Part shown: positions 27,901 to 41,586 of the stretch, one piece after another
Layout: each line of letters begins with the position of its first letter
Position numbering within the stretch: position 1 is the stretch's first letter
Assembly (NCBI GenBank): GCA_040954595.2
Contig: CM082577.2
Location: 6,200,001-6,264,000 of the forward strand
DNA from: Balanoglossus misakiensis
Taxonomy: Eukaryota > Hemichordata
Direction: 5' to 3'
Length of the DNA: 64,000 nt
Notes under the pieces: model-generated
The model's input: the letters and a program-made list of their open reading frames with translations, nothing else
Told to the model about the DNA's origin: nothing
The model's database searches: none
Position numbers and translations under genes: made by a program

Positions 27901-30900
27901 GAGGCCCTAACAAACAACTGCCTTCAGTATTACTGTTAGTACTTCTGAAGTACAGCATAGGTTCTCAACTGACCAATGACCTCTAGGTGTTTCTTATGCA
28001 AGGAAGTTCTGTTCACAGTTCCTGGTTATCAGGAGATTAACATACAGTGGATTTACTGAGTTAAACAGGAGTGAAATTTCTTGATGTTCCGTTCAGGAGT
28101 GTAGGAATACATCCATACCACCTTGAAACAGATCAACAGGAAATTTACGCCCAAAACTCGAGAGTGACGAGTTTGTTGACCTCAAACATCGCAGATGCCA
28201 TGGCAATGAGTCAAAAAATGCCACAACTCATGAAGGGCCACTAGACCGCATGTTAAGTGTTCAGTTTATTATTGGTGGTCAAGTAATTGTTGAACACAGG
28301 AGCAGGAAATGGTCATGGCTTCCCTGTTTATGAAATGCTTGAACAACGAAGGCAGGATTGTGTGTGCAGAAAGAATGCCTTTATGGTTCAGGTCAGAGGT
28401 TGGGCGTTTTCACTCTAACCCAGCTGTGTGTTCTTCGTTATCTGTTGTTATTTTATTCTTTTGGTATGATCTTTCCTCAATTGACTTCAATCCACTGTCA
28501 AAATTGCGTTTTCAAAATATAAACACTGACAACTACATGTAAACCAACTGTGCAGCAACACTTATTACTGTAAACAAAGTACAAATGTACATGCTCAATT
28601 GTAAATCACATTACCTCACATTAAATTTATGTTCAACCTTACGGCCTGCTTGTGTATAATAAAGATCAATTTTATCGCGGTTAAACAAATCATTATAACT
28701 GACACAATCTTTGAATGATAATAGTTTAATGGTGCCAGAAATGAAGGGGTTTGTCTAGGGTGTCTATTGTGTGTTGTGTCCAGCCACATTGATCAGGCAA
28801 CGATTCCTTTGATGAAGCCAGACAGCCATTACAATTTACATACCACGTACAGTTTGACTGTCTTGATAAACTGCCTTTGTTAAGAACAGACAAGGTTGCA
28901 GAAACATTTGATGTTTGCTGCTTTATTTCAAAGGATGGGCTGCCTGCATATAACTTTCTTAAAAGGATAGATTGACTGCATAGTATAGTGCTACACACTT
29001 TCTATTTCAAGTTTGTCATCTCTGCCTGTTGATCATTTTGGTGTATGGTACCGTAGGTTAGGTCACAATCCATTCCTAATTCACAACAATGACAGCAACC
29101 CTGCCCTACTAAAGTAAACTATTTTGTTCAACACTGTTCAACACGGGGGTGATTAAAATGCCACCTTCGGGCTAATGATAAGTACAAAATGGCGGTATTC
29201 TACACATGCAAATATCGCGAGTTCGACTCAAAAAAGTCAATGGTAATATAAACTCAGTCAATGTCCTATTTTCCAATCAGGCACAGGCCACCTTCACACT
29301 TAATCACATGGCCACTTTCCTAATTTCTTTGAGACTTTTACTATAGAATTTTCGGTTAACATAACAAATAACACAAGTAACCCACTCAGTGAGTTGGGAA
29401 TGTATGACCAGTTATTTGAGAGACATCATCTATATTAGAGTCTGGTACCACATATAGCTTGAACATTACTTTGTTCCAATTTACTACCGTAACAGATCAA
29501 AAGAATTAATCTGATGTTTAAAATTTCCGTGCGTAATCCAAGCTCTCTCAACGCACTTCAGGCACAAGTTTGGCACAGACAGACATACATTTGGCGATTG
29601 CTAAAAGTGGGATTGAACTGTTCGTTCCAGACAAAACAGCTTGTTTCAAACATAATGGTTAGAGAGACAAAGTTACATAATAACAATTCTTGTACATGTA
29701 CTTACAGGCAACACGAATCTCAGCCACTTTGCTGAGAACAGATCCAACCTCGTTCTGAACCACGCACTGGTAATCGCCGGCGTCGGATCTCTGAATCCTG
29801 GATATCTGGTGGAATCCCGTGTCCATCAAATCTGTTATGAAGACGTCGTCTTTCTTCCACCTGTATTTCAAGTTCGAGCCGTAGGCGCTGCATGATAGAC
29901 TCTCCCTGTTGCCTTCGAATAGGATGTTGTCGCTAGGGTGGGTCACGATGTGCGGAGCAACCACGGCTGAAACGCAATAAATATCGAGTATGGTCAAATG
30001 ACTTGAAATCAAAGTCTTGCTAGTTACATTCAAAAGCTGAATGACTCTTTAGTCTGTGCATCATGCTTGGTGAGGGAATCGCATGCAATTCAAAATTCTC
30101 AAGTGCATTATATTTGGTTTGAAAAAAAACAGCCCCCAGACAGAGGTAGACAATAGATGTCAGTATTGTATTAAAATCAGACATATTTTTTAATTTAAGT
30201 CACTGAATACTTTATGCAACCAGGTAATTTATGCACACAGGTTAAGTTCTGAAGCTTGCTCCAGTCCACTGTTTGTCACTTTTTATTTGAGCGTGTTCTG
30301 ACTTTTGTACCCTTTCACCCCTCATGACCAAGTGCATGGTCCAACTGACACCAGTGAAAACAATGAGGGTTAAACCAAACTGGAGATGAGAGGGTGGAAA
30401 GGTGTACATTTCTTCGTGAGGAATCAAAGCTGTTGGCACTACAGGTACAGTCACTATCTCTTGACAAATTTTTGGACATTTTCGTTTTATGTGAGAAGTT
30501 ATTCGTGTTGTTTTGCTTACATTCTGAATCATTGTTGTCACAGCTGACCCCACCCTTCTTGCATGACACATGCATTTGAACATATGGAGTATACTAAAAA
30601 TTATGATACCATCAACAGGGCACTTTCATGCTATGATTGTGCATAGCATGTGTGTCAAGCTCTGACACTCAATGACTTTCAGTGAGCAGAAAACGATTCA
30701 ACTGTTCATGTCAACGCATTGCCAAAATATAGTGACTCTGTAACTCTGTAGTGTAATAACAACTCTCCTATGACCAGGCTTTTACTTGAGCTGCATGCAT
30801 GAAGTTCTGGCCAGAGTGAAAATTGTTTGAAATTTTAATTTTCTTTCACAAGCAACAGGTTACTGAGTTAACTCCTCAGGAAAAGAAAGTATTCTGAAAT

Positions 30901-33900
30901 CTTCACACAAGAATCAAAATATTTAATGTCCAATAGCCATTACACTGTAAGAATATATATGTGACCAGTTATTTCACAGAAACATGATCACTCATAAAGG
31001 TGACTATTGTTAGACACACACAAAAATACTTTTAACAAAGATCAGCCTTGACATTTGATGGTTAATGAGCAGTTGCACTTAAAAACTGTGTCTTATTTTA
31101 CTCACTCACTTTACTTAACTTGGCAATGACCTTCTTACATGTACATATAATATTTACCAAGAAACACAGCACTTTAGTCAAAAATTTGTGAGAACATGAC
31201 CCCCCAAGAACAACAACAAAATTTGGTTAAATAGAGGGGTCACTGCAATTCTTGCAGTAACATCATGTTACAGATAAACCATCAGTATCCCCATAGCCAT
31301 GCACAATTTGTTATCTCTATCCATGCTTTGTGAGCGTCATTTCAACCATTAATTACCAACCACAGAAGGCAGTGTTGAAAGGCGAAAGCTTTATTTATCA
31401 CAGCATTCCTTTAAAAGACTTTGAAAATTACAAAGGCAAATTAATATTCCAGATACCGTTATGCATTTATATTGCAGTTACCTTTTCAATTTTTGCTATT
31501 ATTAGGCATTAGCAGCAGATGAGTCAGAAATCCTGGTGAAACGTTACCCGCCCATGGAAGAAGCTCGATATATGAGGACATTGTTTTATGGATGTTTCAT
31601 TAGTCATGGTGAAAATTACAAGATGATAAAACAGAGCAAAACGATGGGTGTGGTTCCACACACACGCACATACACACCAAAAGAGAGTAACAGATGAGAA
31701 GACAAAGGATTGTATGAGTGAGAAGATGACGAAAATTAATTCAGGATATAAATTTTGGACAGCTGTTTATTTATTTATTTGTTTGTTTTTTCTCAAATGT
31801 GGATTGTCATATCCGTATTGGGATGACTCTTGGCACACAAGCGCAGTGATGCAACACTTAATGTTTTTTTTTTCATCTTCCATTTATAACTGTACATTTC
31901 AATGACAAACCATTCCATAAGGTTTTTCTTTAATTAAAAAGTGTTTTCAATGACAGAAGAACTGTTGTTCAGGTGGAAAAATTTGTTTCAGAACACTTTT
32001 ATCACATTTCTGTGTGAGGTTCATTGCATCAGTGAACTCAGTGCATGGCATAAAAGCCGATTAGGGCTCAGGGTTCGAACATGTCCCTTGGGGTTAGTCC
32101 TCAATGACATCTGTGCTTTAAAAAGGAAACTTGATACGTTTTATATCTTACCATCATACCAGTCTGCCCACACAATACATCCACAAGAACACAAGAAAGA
32201 TCAGGGTATAGGAGATAAGGGAACGGAGAGAGAAAGAGAGAAAGAGAGAGAGAAAAAAGGGGAAAGAAAGAAAAAACATGACTAAAGTGACTATAACATC
32301 AAAACATGTACAAACATATATGCTGTAAAAATAATAATATGTTTAAACCACTGCACTGGTATTGGTAAAATTTGAATAACATCTACAGAACTGGGTATAA
32401 TTTTGATCATATGGAATGATGCATAATCAGAGAGATGTATGTGTATTGCACGATATAAAACATCTTGAATGATGAAAAGTTTGGTAACACTCCTAGGACC
32501 CTGTCATCTATGTCAGTATGTGTGATGGTGGCATTAAATTCACTGTTGTAAACATTCAGGTTTGACTGGCCAGTGAACCATAGCTGTAGGGTAAAATGGA
32601 GGCCCCCAGTGAACCCAATCGAGTTGAAATAGTTTCAGTATGAGCCGGACATGGCAAGAATGACTGTTATTCTTCAGCTGCTGTTTGTTTTATTGTTTTG
32701 ACCGTTCGCAAGCATCATTACACCGATCTGGCGGACGCTCCACTTTGACAGCTGAGTGATAATAAAGCCAGTCGGACCTTGTATCAGTATGGCATGGTAA
32801 CTCGAAACTCGGCACTTGGAAACTGTACCGAAGTTGAAAATACACACAAAGTGGACCTTTGACCCCAGGGGCCTGGAGCTCCAAGCACATCACAGTGTAC
32901 TTGTATCTCATCACTTGCGCTGAAAATAGAATCATCATTTCTGAAATTTCTGAATGATGAAATCACCAACCTATAATGGTCACTTAAACATTTCACGTAA
33001 CATGGGAACTAGCAATTGTGGATAACATCTGCAATTAACTTACTGTTCCATACATGTATACATTGGATCTCTATGGGGCTCTAAACACATCTTTGATGAT
33101 AGAAAACAAAAAGCATTAATGCTGCCCACATTCGATTTATCTAAACTAAATTAACCAAACTTCACAAATTTTCCATAAGTACACATCATCTACAAACTAT
33201 AATTTCTAAATAAACATCACTTTGATAATTTCAAATGTCACCACTGAAGTTTGTTTCGTTTTGACGTTTCTCACCAAAAAGAAACATTTGAGAATTTGCA
33301 CAGTAGTTTACTTGCGGATTGATGTGGCACGTGGGAACGCACTGAAGATTTCTGTGTCTGGTACCGTGTGTGTCAGCACTTGCAATTTGGATACCTGTCG
33401 TCACTTGCATGTTGACGCAGGGGGTGGTGTTTATTTCATCTGCAGTGCGTTTCAGTGCAGGATCGGTACAATTTTACCCAACAATGGAACGCTGTGCAAA
33501 CATGAAAGTGAACTCAACAACACCAGGGTGAGACCTGCGTGCAGGAGTGAGACACAATATAAATATTGATGTGGACTCGCAGGTCCGGTTGAAAGAAAGC
33601 CACCCTAACAGGCATCCTTGGTTGGGGTTAACAAAACACTTCATCTTCATTACGAAGCAGTTTCTGACAAAGGCAAGGTATTACCGTACCCGACCACTGA
33701 GTTCTTATCTGTTGGCTAATCTTTCCTCCTGGAGGCCTGGACAGCGTGTATAACACATTCTAAGTTTTGATGGTGGTGGGTGTAACCATTACCTGTACAG
33801 CAAACCAACACCATGCACGCAACATCAGTAAAAGCAGGATTGCTACTTTCATCTCCTAACCCTCACAATCAACAGTGAATTGGGGAGGTGGATTCTTAAT

Positions 33901-36900
33901 CAAGGGGGTGTTCTCCTGACCTGCAATTAACAATGAATTGCAGTAGCCAGTACTTGTCAATCACTGCCCCCCCCCCCCCCCCCCAACAGTACATGGTCTG
34001 AATACACAAGCAGAGTCAAAGAGGGAAAGTGAATTCCAATTTACAACATCACAAATAATAATCAAGGGAGTGTTTGAGCAGTCAATAAAGCAGTTACATG
34101 TATTGACTTATTGACTCTGGGTGAGGCTGGCATGACGCCCACAGTCATCATTTACTGTGTCTGTATCCGATGCGTGAGAGTGAGAGAAGGGTGAGCTGCC
34201 AGGTACTGGTCCCTTCCATCCAAGAATTCTTTTCAAAGTTTAACTCTCACTCTGGTTTGTCTTAGCAGGCGTTGAAATTCCCATAGTGCATAAAATCTAT
34301 TGGGTTGGGCAATGCCACAGCTGTTTAATACAATTACCATGAAAACTGACAGCAAGTATTCCAATCTTGCTTTGTGCATGTTTACATGTATAGTCAAAAC
34401 CGATTCTAGCAATTTCTGGCTCTGGTTTTGCTGAGTCGGCAAACACAAAGATGAACTCGGGACTCTGGTGCACATGACAGACTAAAAATTTGTTGCTTTA
34501 CCAGTGGAATCTGGTCTTTGAATGCCCGGAATTTTGTTCCTATTGTTAGCCAATCATATTCTCTTTCATCTTTTTTTCAATCAGTGGCCGTCAGCAGTAC
34601 ATCGGACCCTTGTTGGCCCCTCTAGCTGTTTTGAGTGGAAACCCGAGCTTTCAAAGGTAGCTCACTCTCTATTCACACACGCAGTCGGGGGATTCTGTTT
34701 TGGGAAAGCTGAGTGTTGTTCGACGACGGCTGAATGTATTTACAGCTAAGTGGATGTTGCGGCTAACACCCCGCTGCAGTGAAAACACAGCCAATGATAA
34801 TCTTATTCTCCGCTGTTTCACATCTGCTAAAAAAATTCAACGCAATAAAATCACAAGACTCTCACTTGAAAGTCACTTTGTAAATTCACCGTTCACTGGC
34901 TCAATTCACTTGTTTGATTGCTTCTTGACATGAAAAACATGACAGAACAGACAGCTCACAACAAACTCTTTAATTTCCTTCAACTATGGACTGACTTGTT
35001 CTGTTGCAAACACTTAGCATAAAAGCCATGGTTGCACATTCTGTCAAAAAATTGCACTAAGACTTCACAATCTCTGCATTTAATATTGTTAATGACTATA
35101 CGTGCCATAAAACCTGCCCTGGCAAAAGAATGTCACATACTTCTACAAAACGGCTCTAAATCACGCACACAACAGTCTTTACAAAAATTGTGTATCCGGC
35201 CTTTGTTATGAACAGTTTCTAATTGTGCACAGACAAAAGCCCGTACCTGGTAGGGTCTTTTTCTTCCACGGGTGACACAGATTCCCTAAATACATTCCAA
35301 TCCTTTGTCTGCAGAACCATATCATTGGCATACAATGCACAACTTGTTTACATCATTTTTGAGGCACCAACCCGTGGCTATGAAGATTTTCTGGCTTCAC
35401 AAAAGTGTCATGGCACACGATACACAATACAAGAAAGTGGGCCGGGGTGCTGCTTTCTTCAGTTTTGTGGGACCGTAAAGGTGCATGAGGTCATCTTTGT
35501 ACTTAGAGAGTAAAATCTCCCCCTGTACCCTTCGATATTAAATTCAACCACAGTTACCACGGAAAGGAGAAATTTTGTCCCATCGAAAACCAACCCTGCA
35601 GGCCTTGGTTGGAGATGTGTACCACTATCAGCCTCAGTGTCTTGGGACAAAGGGCTATACAATAAGACTACAAGTGTAATACCTGCAAGCTTAGCTATAA
35701 ATGCAGATAAAATACTGCCACTCTAATCTTCAAAGTACTTCATTATAGTCTGGGGATATGATAATGGAGGACCACTTTGGTGTTGAATGTGATTGGGTCA
35801 TGTAGAGGTCACTGCATGTATTTCTCACGATCGGACACCTCAATGATTCCTCCCCAACTGTTTCCTAGACTAGAGAATCAGACATACATGAACCCTATTC
35901 TCATTCTTATCACGAAAACATCAAAACGAATGCACTGTCATGGCAACAAGCCATAAATTTAGACACGAAAGTACCTCTTCAAATGTGTTCCACCGGACAC
36001 AGTAAAACTGCAATGTCTTCAAAGGTGTTCTGATTTCTTATAAAGACACATGAATTAATATTTTTCCATCTCACTAACAATCACATTCTGGTAAAACGTA
36101 TTCCCTGGGTTGCACTCTGTCAGTTAACTCAGCCACGGGGAATGATATGCCAGTAATTTGATAGTTTTTGATGACGTTCCACGGTCTGCAATATAAATCA
36201 CATTTCTGACATACTTCTGAACAGACACACATAGAGACATCTTCCACTCGACTGCAATTATCAAATGTTTTTCGTCTCTGCTAGGAAGCCCATCGATCAG
36301 GCACTGACAGAGCATGCAGAGGGGTCGGGTCAAGTCAAACGACAGCCCCCACTGTGGGTAAATTATGACAGATTTCCTTTCAGAAGAGAATGCGAGAAAC
36401 CCAGCGTCAGCAAGACCCAGCACAAGGATCCCAACACAACAACTTACGTGGATCCACTAAATGTAAACAATGCCACAGAAATCTCCTTTCAGAGCTTTAG
36501 TAAATACCTCAACAGTTGGGAATTTACAATTGCATACCCTTCAGTTGTCCCTGACACACAGCTCCCCTATACATGATGTTCAGTGTAAACTGTCAACAGA
36601 AACCGGGAAACATCAGAATTCAAAATCATAGTGATCCGAGATAACCGTTCCATTGTTCGGTGGAGGGAATGAGAATTTATTGATTTTCTTTCTTTTATCG
36701 GCATGTACTGACATACACCAACCTTTTGAGAGACCAACACCCATGGAATTTCAGGGCTCACCCCCCAGAACATCATTCATGGCAAGTTATTCCCGCACGT
36801 TTGTAAATCTGTCACAGGCTCAGAGAGTATTCCAAGTGCACTTTTGACCCTTGGTCTATATATAAAAGTCATGTTCGTGATGTAGAAAGTGGGATTTGCA

Positions 36901-39900
36901 AGAGGTAGAGTGTGATGTATGGTACAGAAAAAAAAATACAATAACCAATATTTGCATCTGAACTGAACAGCTTTAACCGTACCACACATGGGTCAGGATG
37001 ATTTATCAGGCTTTCCAAATTCCTCACTGGATATTTTCACCATGCATCCATGAAAACAACTGAAATTTACCCAATTAACAGCTGTGCTCAGATATTTTCA
37101 ATGCCAAGCACGGGCATTGCAGAGAAAAAATGGCCCTGAATCATTAATCAAAAATTGCGAGTCCAAGAGAACTAATGAAACAAAAACAGGACAGGAAGAC
37201 CTCATTTTCAACCACCTCACACATTCATCCCGTTCATTATACAGCCGAAATTATGAAAGGTCGCCGATTCAATATGTGATCTAGACGTCCTGTGTGCACT
37301 GAACACACGATGTGTTTATCTAACACAAACAACAGAACCTCTCATAAAAGAGATGCGGTATCATTAGACTAATTACAGATGGTAGTCTGGAAACACGCTC
37401 CCCCTCAGAGAGAGTTGTTTACTTGGTATTTGAAACTTTATTCTCTTGTAACACGGATGTCAAAGTTTAATCTCAAAGTGTATACGCTTTATGTTGAGAG
37501 TGTACCCAAGTAAACAACTCTCTCTGAGGGGGAGCGTGTTTCCAGACTACCATCTGTAATTAGTCTAATGATACCGCATCTCTTTTATGAGAGGTTCTGT
37601 TGTTTGTGTTAGATAAACACATCGTGTGTTCAGTGCACACAGGACGTCTAGATCACATATTGAATCGGCGACCTTTCATAATTTCGGCTGTATTTCCTAT
37701 TCAAGGGGCATTACCACCAGGGCAGACTGCAATGGGTAATTACAGTTGACTATTGTGTTGGATTTTCTCGAATGAAAGTCAAGTTAATCCATGCATGTAT
37801 TCAAACAGTTAATTCCTCTTCAGACTACAACGTCAATATTTAATTCAGTATTCCAGTCAGAAAGTCACTTGTAAAATAATCCAGGAGGTGAAATTTCAAT
37901 ATCTGTTCTCCATCAATAATATTCTACAAATCATCATCAAACAGACAATTGTGAAATACATCCTTTTACATATCCAGGTCACTTTTACCAGGGTTTACCA
38001 CAATCAGATTACCAGCGACATCAATTTTGAGAACGCAAAGCAACTAGCTCTTCTCGTAAATCACCATTTCACTTTTAAAAAGGGGGGCACTGTCGAATCA
38101 GCACTTTCACAGCCACAAGGCAGCTATTTACCACCACAACTAGGCTTTTTCTCCATTTACAATTTTATCAATGGCCTTCGACGGGGCAACAATAGGGTCA
38201 CCTTCAACAGAGGTCACTTTGACTGACCCACCCTTGGCCTTGTTTTCAACGTCTATTCTACTCTGTGTCCATCGACACTGTTGCCACAGGAGTGATTCCC
38301 ACACTGCCAGACTTCACAACTCGACTCCCACTTTTAATTTGCTATTTTCCGGTTTTGGTGCTTGTGTTTTTATGAGCAGCGGAACACTACTCATGCAATT
38401 TGTAAATTATTCTGTTTTCAACAGTGCCTGGAAATGGAGTATCCTGATATGTACACTGCTGTGTTACTATGAAATATGAAACGCTAAAGCTGCACATTAA
38501 TTTTATGTTTCCGCTACTAAATTCAAACGCCTAGAGTACCTACATACCATTTTTCTTCTTATTCAAACAGGCTGCCTTTTATTTTTCTCACAATGTGCAT
38601 TTAAAAGAATATCTAACCTCAGCAAATTACTCATGTTTGGAAAATGTCATTGCAGAGAGGTTACGGCCATAACTCATGACCATCAAAGATAACAGGACCT
38701 TTTCCCTAGGTCTGCAACAGCTTTTGTTTTTATTTTATCAAAGCATTTATGTACTCAAAAACAAATCTCACCTTGATGAAACCAAAGAATAATTTGCATG
38801 ATACATATGTGCGTATATTACCCTGTATGTGTATGTGCTCGGATCAATTAATATTACATACACAATGATCGCATTGTACTTATGAATTACGATAATTACT
38901 CATAGATAAACTCCTGCTATTAAGATGTTGAATTGTCTCATCAATTCTGTTCATTAGCTTTCTGCACGAGAAAGGGTCAGTTAGTACCAATCCGAGCAGC
39001 ATAAGCCACAGTGATTATGAATGAATACCCAAAAGTGCAGTAGACTGCAGCCAAACTAAACATTTCAATGATGACTTACTTTTTGTTACATACAAACTAA
39101 CATGCCCCAGGCATTGAATCATTAGGTTCTTGGGATACAAAAGAAAAGTATGGAATCATTTAGTGGGCTGTTTCTATAAACAAACTGCTAGTATCAACAC
39201 AGTATGGAGTACTTTATAATAATATTGGTAAATAGGGCAGATATAACTGGGAAAACCAAGCCAAGCTGTTTTCACAGAATTTCAGCAGAAGTCCAACTCA
39301 ATCAGAATCAAATTTGGCACACAAAGATATTGGATGTCCTTGTGTGCAAAATAATGATTACAAACAAGCAGGAAAACAAAATCTCCCAATGTCTCATCAC
39401 TCGTCAGAAATTGCACAATGGAATGAAAATGTTCAGCTTGACTACGATTCTCCTGTATTTGATCCAGGCAGAGGCGTTTGGTATAATTATAAATACATTA
39501 CTGCTTCAAAACAGGCCAACTGGGGAGTCATATACATAAAGTTTACTCCCATGAAATACTTTGTTAGTATATTGGGAACTATGATTTAGCACAATGATCT
39601 ACACCATGTATTTGGGCTAACACTGGGGGTTTACAGACACTGGTAACCACCACATATGAACATCTGGAGACGATGTCCAACCATCAGGGCGACCTGGAAG
39701 GAAGTCAAGACGTTTTCCTTCCCACATATCCACAGCACAGTATTCCGTATGACTCAGTGGCTGTGACATGTACAGTCCCTGGTCTACACATGCTGTGCTG
39801 CCGACATGGATTCATTAACAGATCATCAAATGTATCACATTCTCTAACATGGGACAAGTGGTATGGAACAGTCACCCTTGATAGCGCAAGTCCCGGGGCC

Positions 39901-41586
39901 CAAATCGCTCTTGATTCTTCACATAAAACTGACCAGAGAGAATCTGCTCACTAGACACATTTCTGGGCTAGCTCTGTAAACAGTCGTCATTTCAAAAACA
40001 GTACATATATAAACGATATGATTGTACATAAATTGACCTTGATTTTCAACTGCATCAATGGATATGTACACAAGATGTTCATCTAAATCTGGCATTGTGG
40101 AGGCCATCTGTCAATGCCTAACATGGGTGCACTTACAGAAAATAATAAAGGGAAACAACAGTGAAATAAACAATGGTAAATCAACCATGTGTATGAACAT
40201 TTTTTGTACAACCGTTACCTTGGATTAAAGTTGAAATAGAACAATATTGTTGCCTTTATAACTACATGTACATTGCATTTCAAAACCCTGCTGGTAGTCT
40301 GTTGTCAGGCGACACTCAAAACAAACTGGTTGAGTAACATAATTCTGTGTGTCAGTGTGTGACACATAAAAATGCATATTTTGATCACTGAAAAAAATTA
40401 ACACATCGACTTTGCCTACATGTAGGTTTTAGTTGTATGGCTGCTGGCTGATGACCTTATATCACTTTCAATCCAAGGTCAAAGCAGCACTGGAATGTCA
40501 ACTTCAAAATCTCATCAGACTCTCCCAAGAACAAACGCTCTTTTAGCTCGCTCACCCATAAACAGATCCCTCTGGTTCTAATCATGAAAATTATTTGATC
40601 ACCACACTGTTGAAACCGACCAATGAACAATTATCAACTGAAATATGCCGTGAACATAAATCTCTTTCACAAATAATTTAAACGCTGCAACTCTTCAATT
40701 CAATGTAATTAATTTGCCTGACACAATGCAGTCTATTGAATTACAAGTTCCATACATATTTTTTATCTGGAAATTAATATCTGACCATATCAAATTACGG
40801 AGTTGCTGTCTAGCTTAAAATGTGTAGATGTTAGTGTTGGTCTGACAGCTGATCAGTGGGGGTATGCCTAAATTTGCTAAAGCAAACATGTTTATAAGTC
40901 GTTGTTACAACACTTTAAGTGATCATGCCGTACTTGTTTGATAATTGAGTAACTGATCACAGGTGTTTTCCCTGGTGTCTGGGTAATTCATCCTTTTTAT
41001 CTGATAAAACTTGGATAGAGCACTGTTATGACCTGAACCCGTAATCACCATGTCCGCATCTTTACTGTGAGATGAGAATTTTGGAAGTTGCAATGAGAAC
41101 CGTACAAAGGGATAGACAACGCACCCCAAGTCCAAAAGGCATATCTATGGCCCCTGACCTCTGTCAGTACATGTTTGTTTGACGAGAGCCCTTGTAAAAT
41201 TCGACGATGAGGTTTGATAGATCACATCTCTGGGGCAACCGACGAAGGTGTGGTTCCATCCCTTCGTTCTCAATGCAAAGATTCCCAAGTGAAATTCAAA
41301 TCACGCGAATATTTCGTCATGATTATGAATTTGTAAATACACAGTGATATAAATGTATAGTGAACTGAATATAAAACAATTTAAAAAAAATATTGCGATC
41401 GGCTATTTTCCGATTGCACACTGCGACTACTGGTACATACATAGTCAACGAAGACATCTTCCTAATTAAATGGTAGTTTTTTAGCTACTTACTTGCACCG
41501 TGTACTGTAGTCCACAACACGCTGAAAAACAGTACGATCGCGTACGAACACAATGTAGTTTGATTCACAATAATGCTGGTCGCCAT
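11763..41586 (-). CDS. SDK: Sidekick, Ig/fibronectin-III homophilic adhesion protein
   Basis: Single-pass surface protein of the Sidekick family, which directs synaptic lamina choice in retina and sits at tricellular junctions in flies. It has 38 coding exons, all GT-AG. Their lengths add to 6351 nt, 2116 residues, close to my recollection of human SDK2 (about 2170). Exon ends, 5' to 3': 41586-41493, 29966-29706, 27662-27582, 26885-26676, 26262-26157, 25924-25743, 25369-25212, 24789-24669, 24541-24425, 24151-23984, 23651-23367, 22972-22838, 22601-22434, 22108-22038, 21881-21647, 21202-21087, 20736-20541, 20287-20189, 19892-19701, 19449-19150, 18725-18655, 18462-18213, 18037-17922, 17699-17507, 17134-16844, 16642-16444, 16153-16050, 15881-15811, 15523-15295, 15114-14812, 14659-14522, 14181-14017, 13817-13671, 13321-13154, 12965-12840, 12550-12436, 12262-12127, 11996-11763. 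Order: signal peptide, Ig1-6 (about 32-594), FNIII 1-13 (595-1913), membrane helix (about 1925-1947), cytoplasmic tail ending GFSSFV. Confidence 0.96.
13154..22972 (-). other. SDK: Sidekick fibronectin III block, 13 domains
   Basis: Exons 12 to 34. Each domain is one exon (FN5 300 nt, FN8 291 nt, FN11 303 nt) or two. Domain borders are all phase 1 introns, allowing symmetric exon shuffling. FNIII marks recur in each: a Pro-rich start (VPGP, VPTAPP, VPSAGP), a B-strand Trp (WQ, WRAP, WTPP) and a Tyr-corner YxxxVxAxN motif ([36 protein letters not shown]). All thirteen family positions are filled, so the gene is complete. The lengths of the split exons repeat with a four-domain period (see findings). 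Confidence 0.92.
16171..16199 (+). repeat. ATCA tetranucleotide microsatellite
   Basis: About seven copies of ATCA, just upstream of the acceptor of Sidekick exon 27 (minus strand), so it lies where the intron's branch region would be. Confidence 0.7.
23367..29966 (-). other. SDK: Sidekick immunoglobulin block, Ig1 to Ig6
   Basis: Exons 2 to 11. Ig1 (29966-29706) and Ig6 (23651-23367) are each one exon; Ig2 to Ig5 are two exons each. Visible I-set marks are the B-strand Cys, C-strand Trp and F-strand YxC: LSCSAYG/YRWKKDD/DYQCVV in Ig1, [16 protein letters not shown] in Ig2, [21 protein letters not shown] in Ig3, [22 protein letters not shown] in Ig4, [23 protein letters not shown] in Ig5 and [22 protein letters not shown] in Ig6. 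In known Sidekicks Ig1-4 form the horseshoe used for homophilic pairing. The Ig3 acceptor must be at 25925-25926; the nearer AG at 25917-25918 would put a stop in frame. Confidence 0.92.
26915..26992 (+). repeat. Two tandem copies of a 39-bp unit
   Basis: Two 39-base copies beginning AAACATC, differing at a single base (A versus T after CATC). It sits in the Sidekick intron between exons 3 and 4, close to the exon 4 acceptor at 26886-26887. Confidence 0.75.
32214..32276 (+). repeat. Polypurine (GA/GAAA) tract
   Basis: About 60 bases almost wholly A and G, made of GAGA and GAAA steps, in the first Sidekick intron. A simple-sequence tract with possible triplex-forming character and no coding sense. 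Confidence 0.7.
33967..33984 (+). repeat. Homopolymer C run
   Basis: Eighteen C in a row. Similar runs of G or C lie at 7141-7161 (in MOSMO intron 1), 5850-5864 (eRF3 intron 1), 42579-42594 and 54778-54793. Long G/C homopolymers in AT-rich DNA are a recurring feature of this genome and prone to length variation and assembly error. Confidence 0.8.
37242..37690. mobile_element. Fold-back element with perfect 188-bp inverted arms and TA flanks
   Basis: The arms 37239-37426 and 37506-37693 are exact reverse complements over 188 bases, with a 79-base loop. Taking the TA on each side as the target duplication, the element runs from CAGCCGAAATTATG to its mirror, 449 bp. TA duplication plus a CAG terminus suits a non-autonomous Tc1/mariner-type element, but arms this long are atypical for a simple MITE. 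There is no transposase or long ORF. It lies in the first intron of Sidekick. Confidence 0.7.
41493..41586 (-). CDS. SDK: Sidekick exon 1: start codon and signal peptide
   Basis: Encodes MATSIIVNQ, a hydrophobic core ([13 protein letters not shown]) and TTVHGA, a typical secretory signal with a likely cut after HGA. The donor TGCAA|GTAAGT leaves one base, which joins the CC of the Ig1 exon at 29966 to give Thr, so the frame crosses the 11.5-kb first intron cleanly. The start sits in CAAAATGGCGAC, which resembles both a Kozak context and a YY1 site. Confidence 0.8.

Larger units (their letters stand above)
29967..41492 (-). other. First intron of Sidekick (11.5 kb)
   Basis: By far the largest intron in the window. 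I see no coding exon in it. Contents I can name are a polypurine GA tract at 32214-32276, an 18-base C run at 33967-33984 and the perfect fold-back element at 37242-37690. The rest is AT-rich single-copy-looking sequence, where distal enhancers might be expected, but none can be identified by eye. Confidence 0.6.

Noticed and set aside
29967-41492. A hidden gene or retroelement inside Sidekick intron 1
   Set aside because: No frame over about 115 residues, no reverse transcriptase or transposase motif, and no run of spliceable exons seen on either strand.
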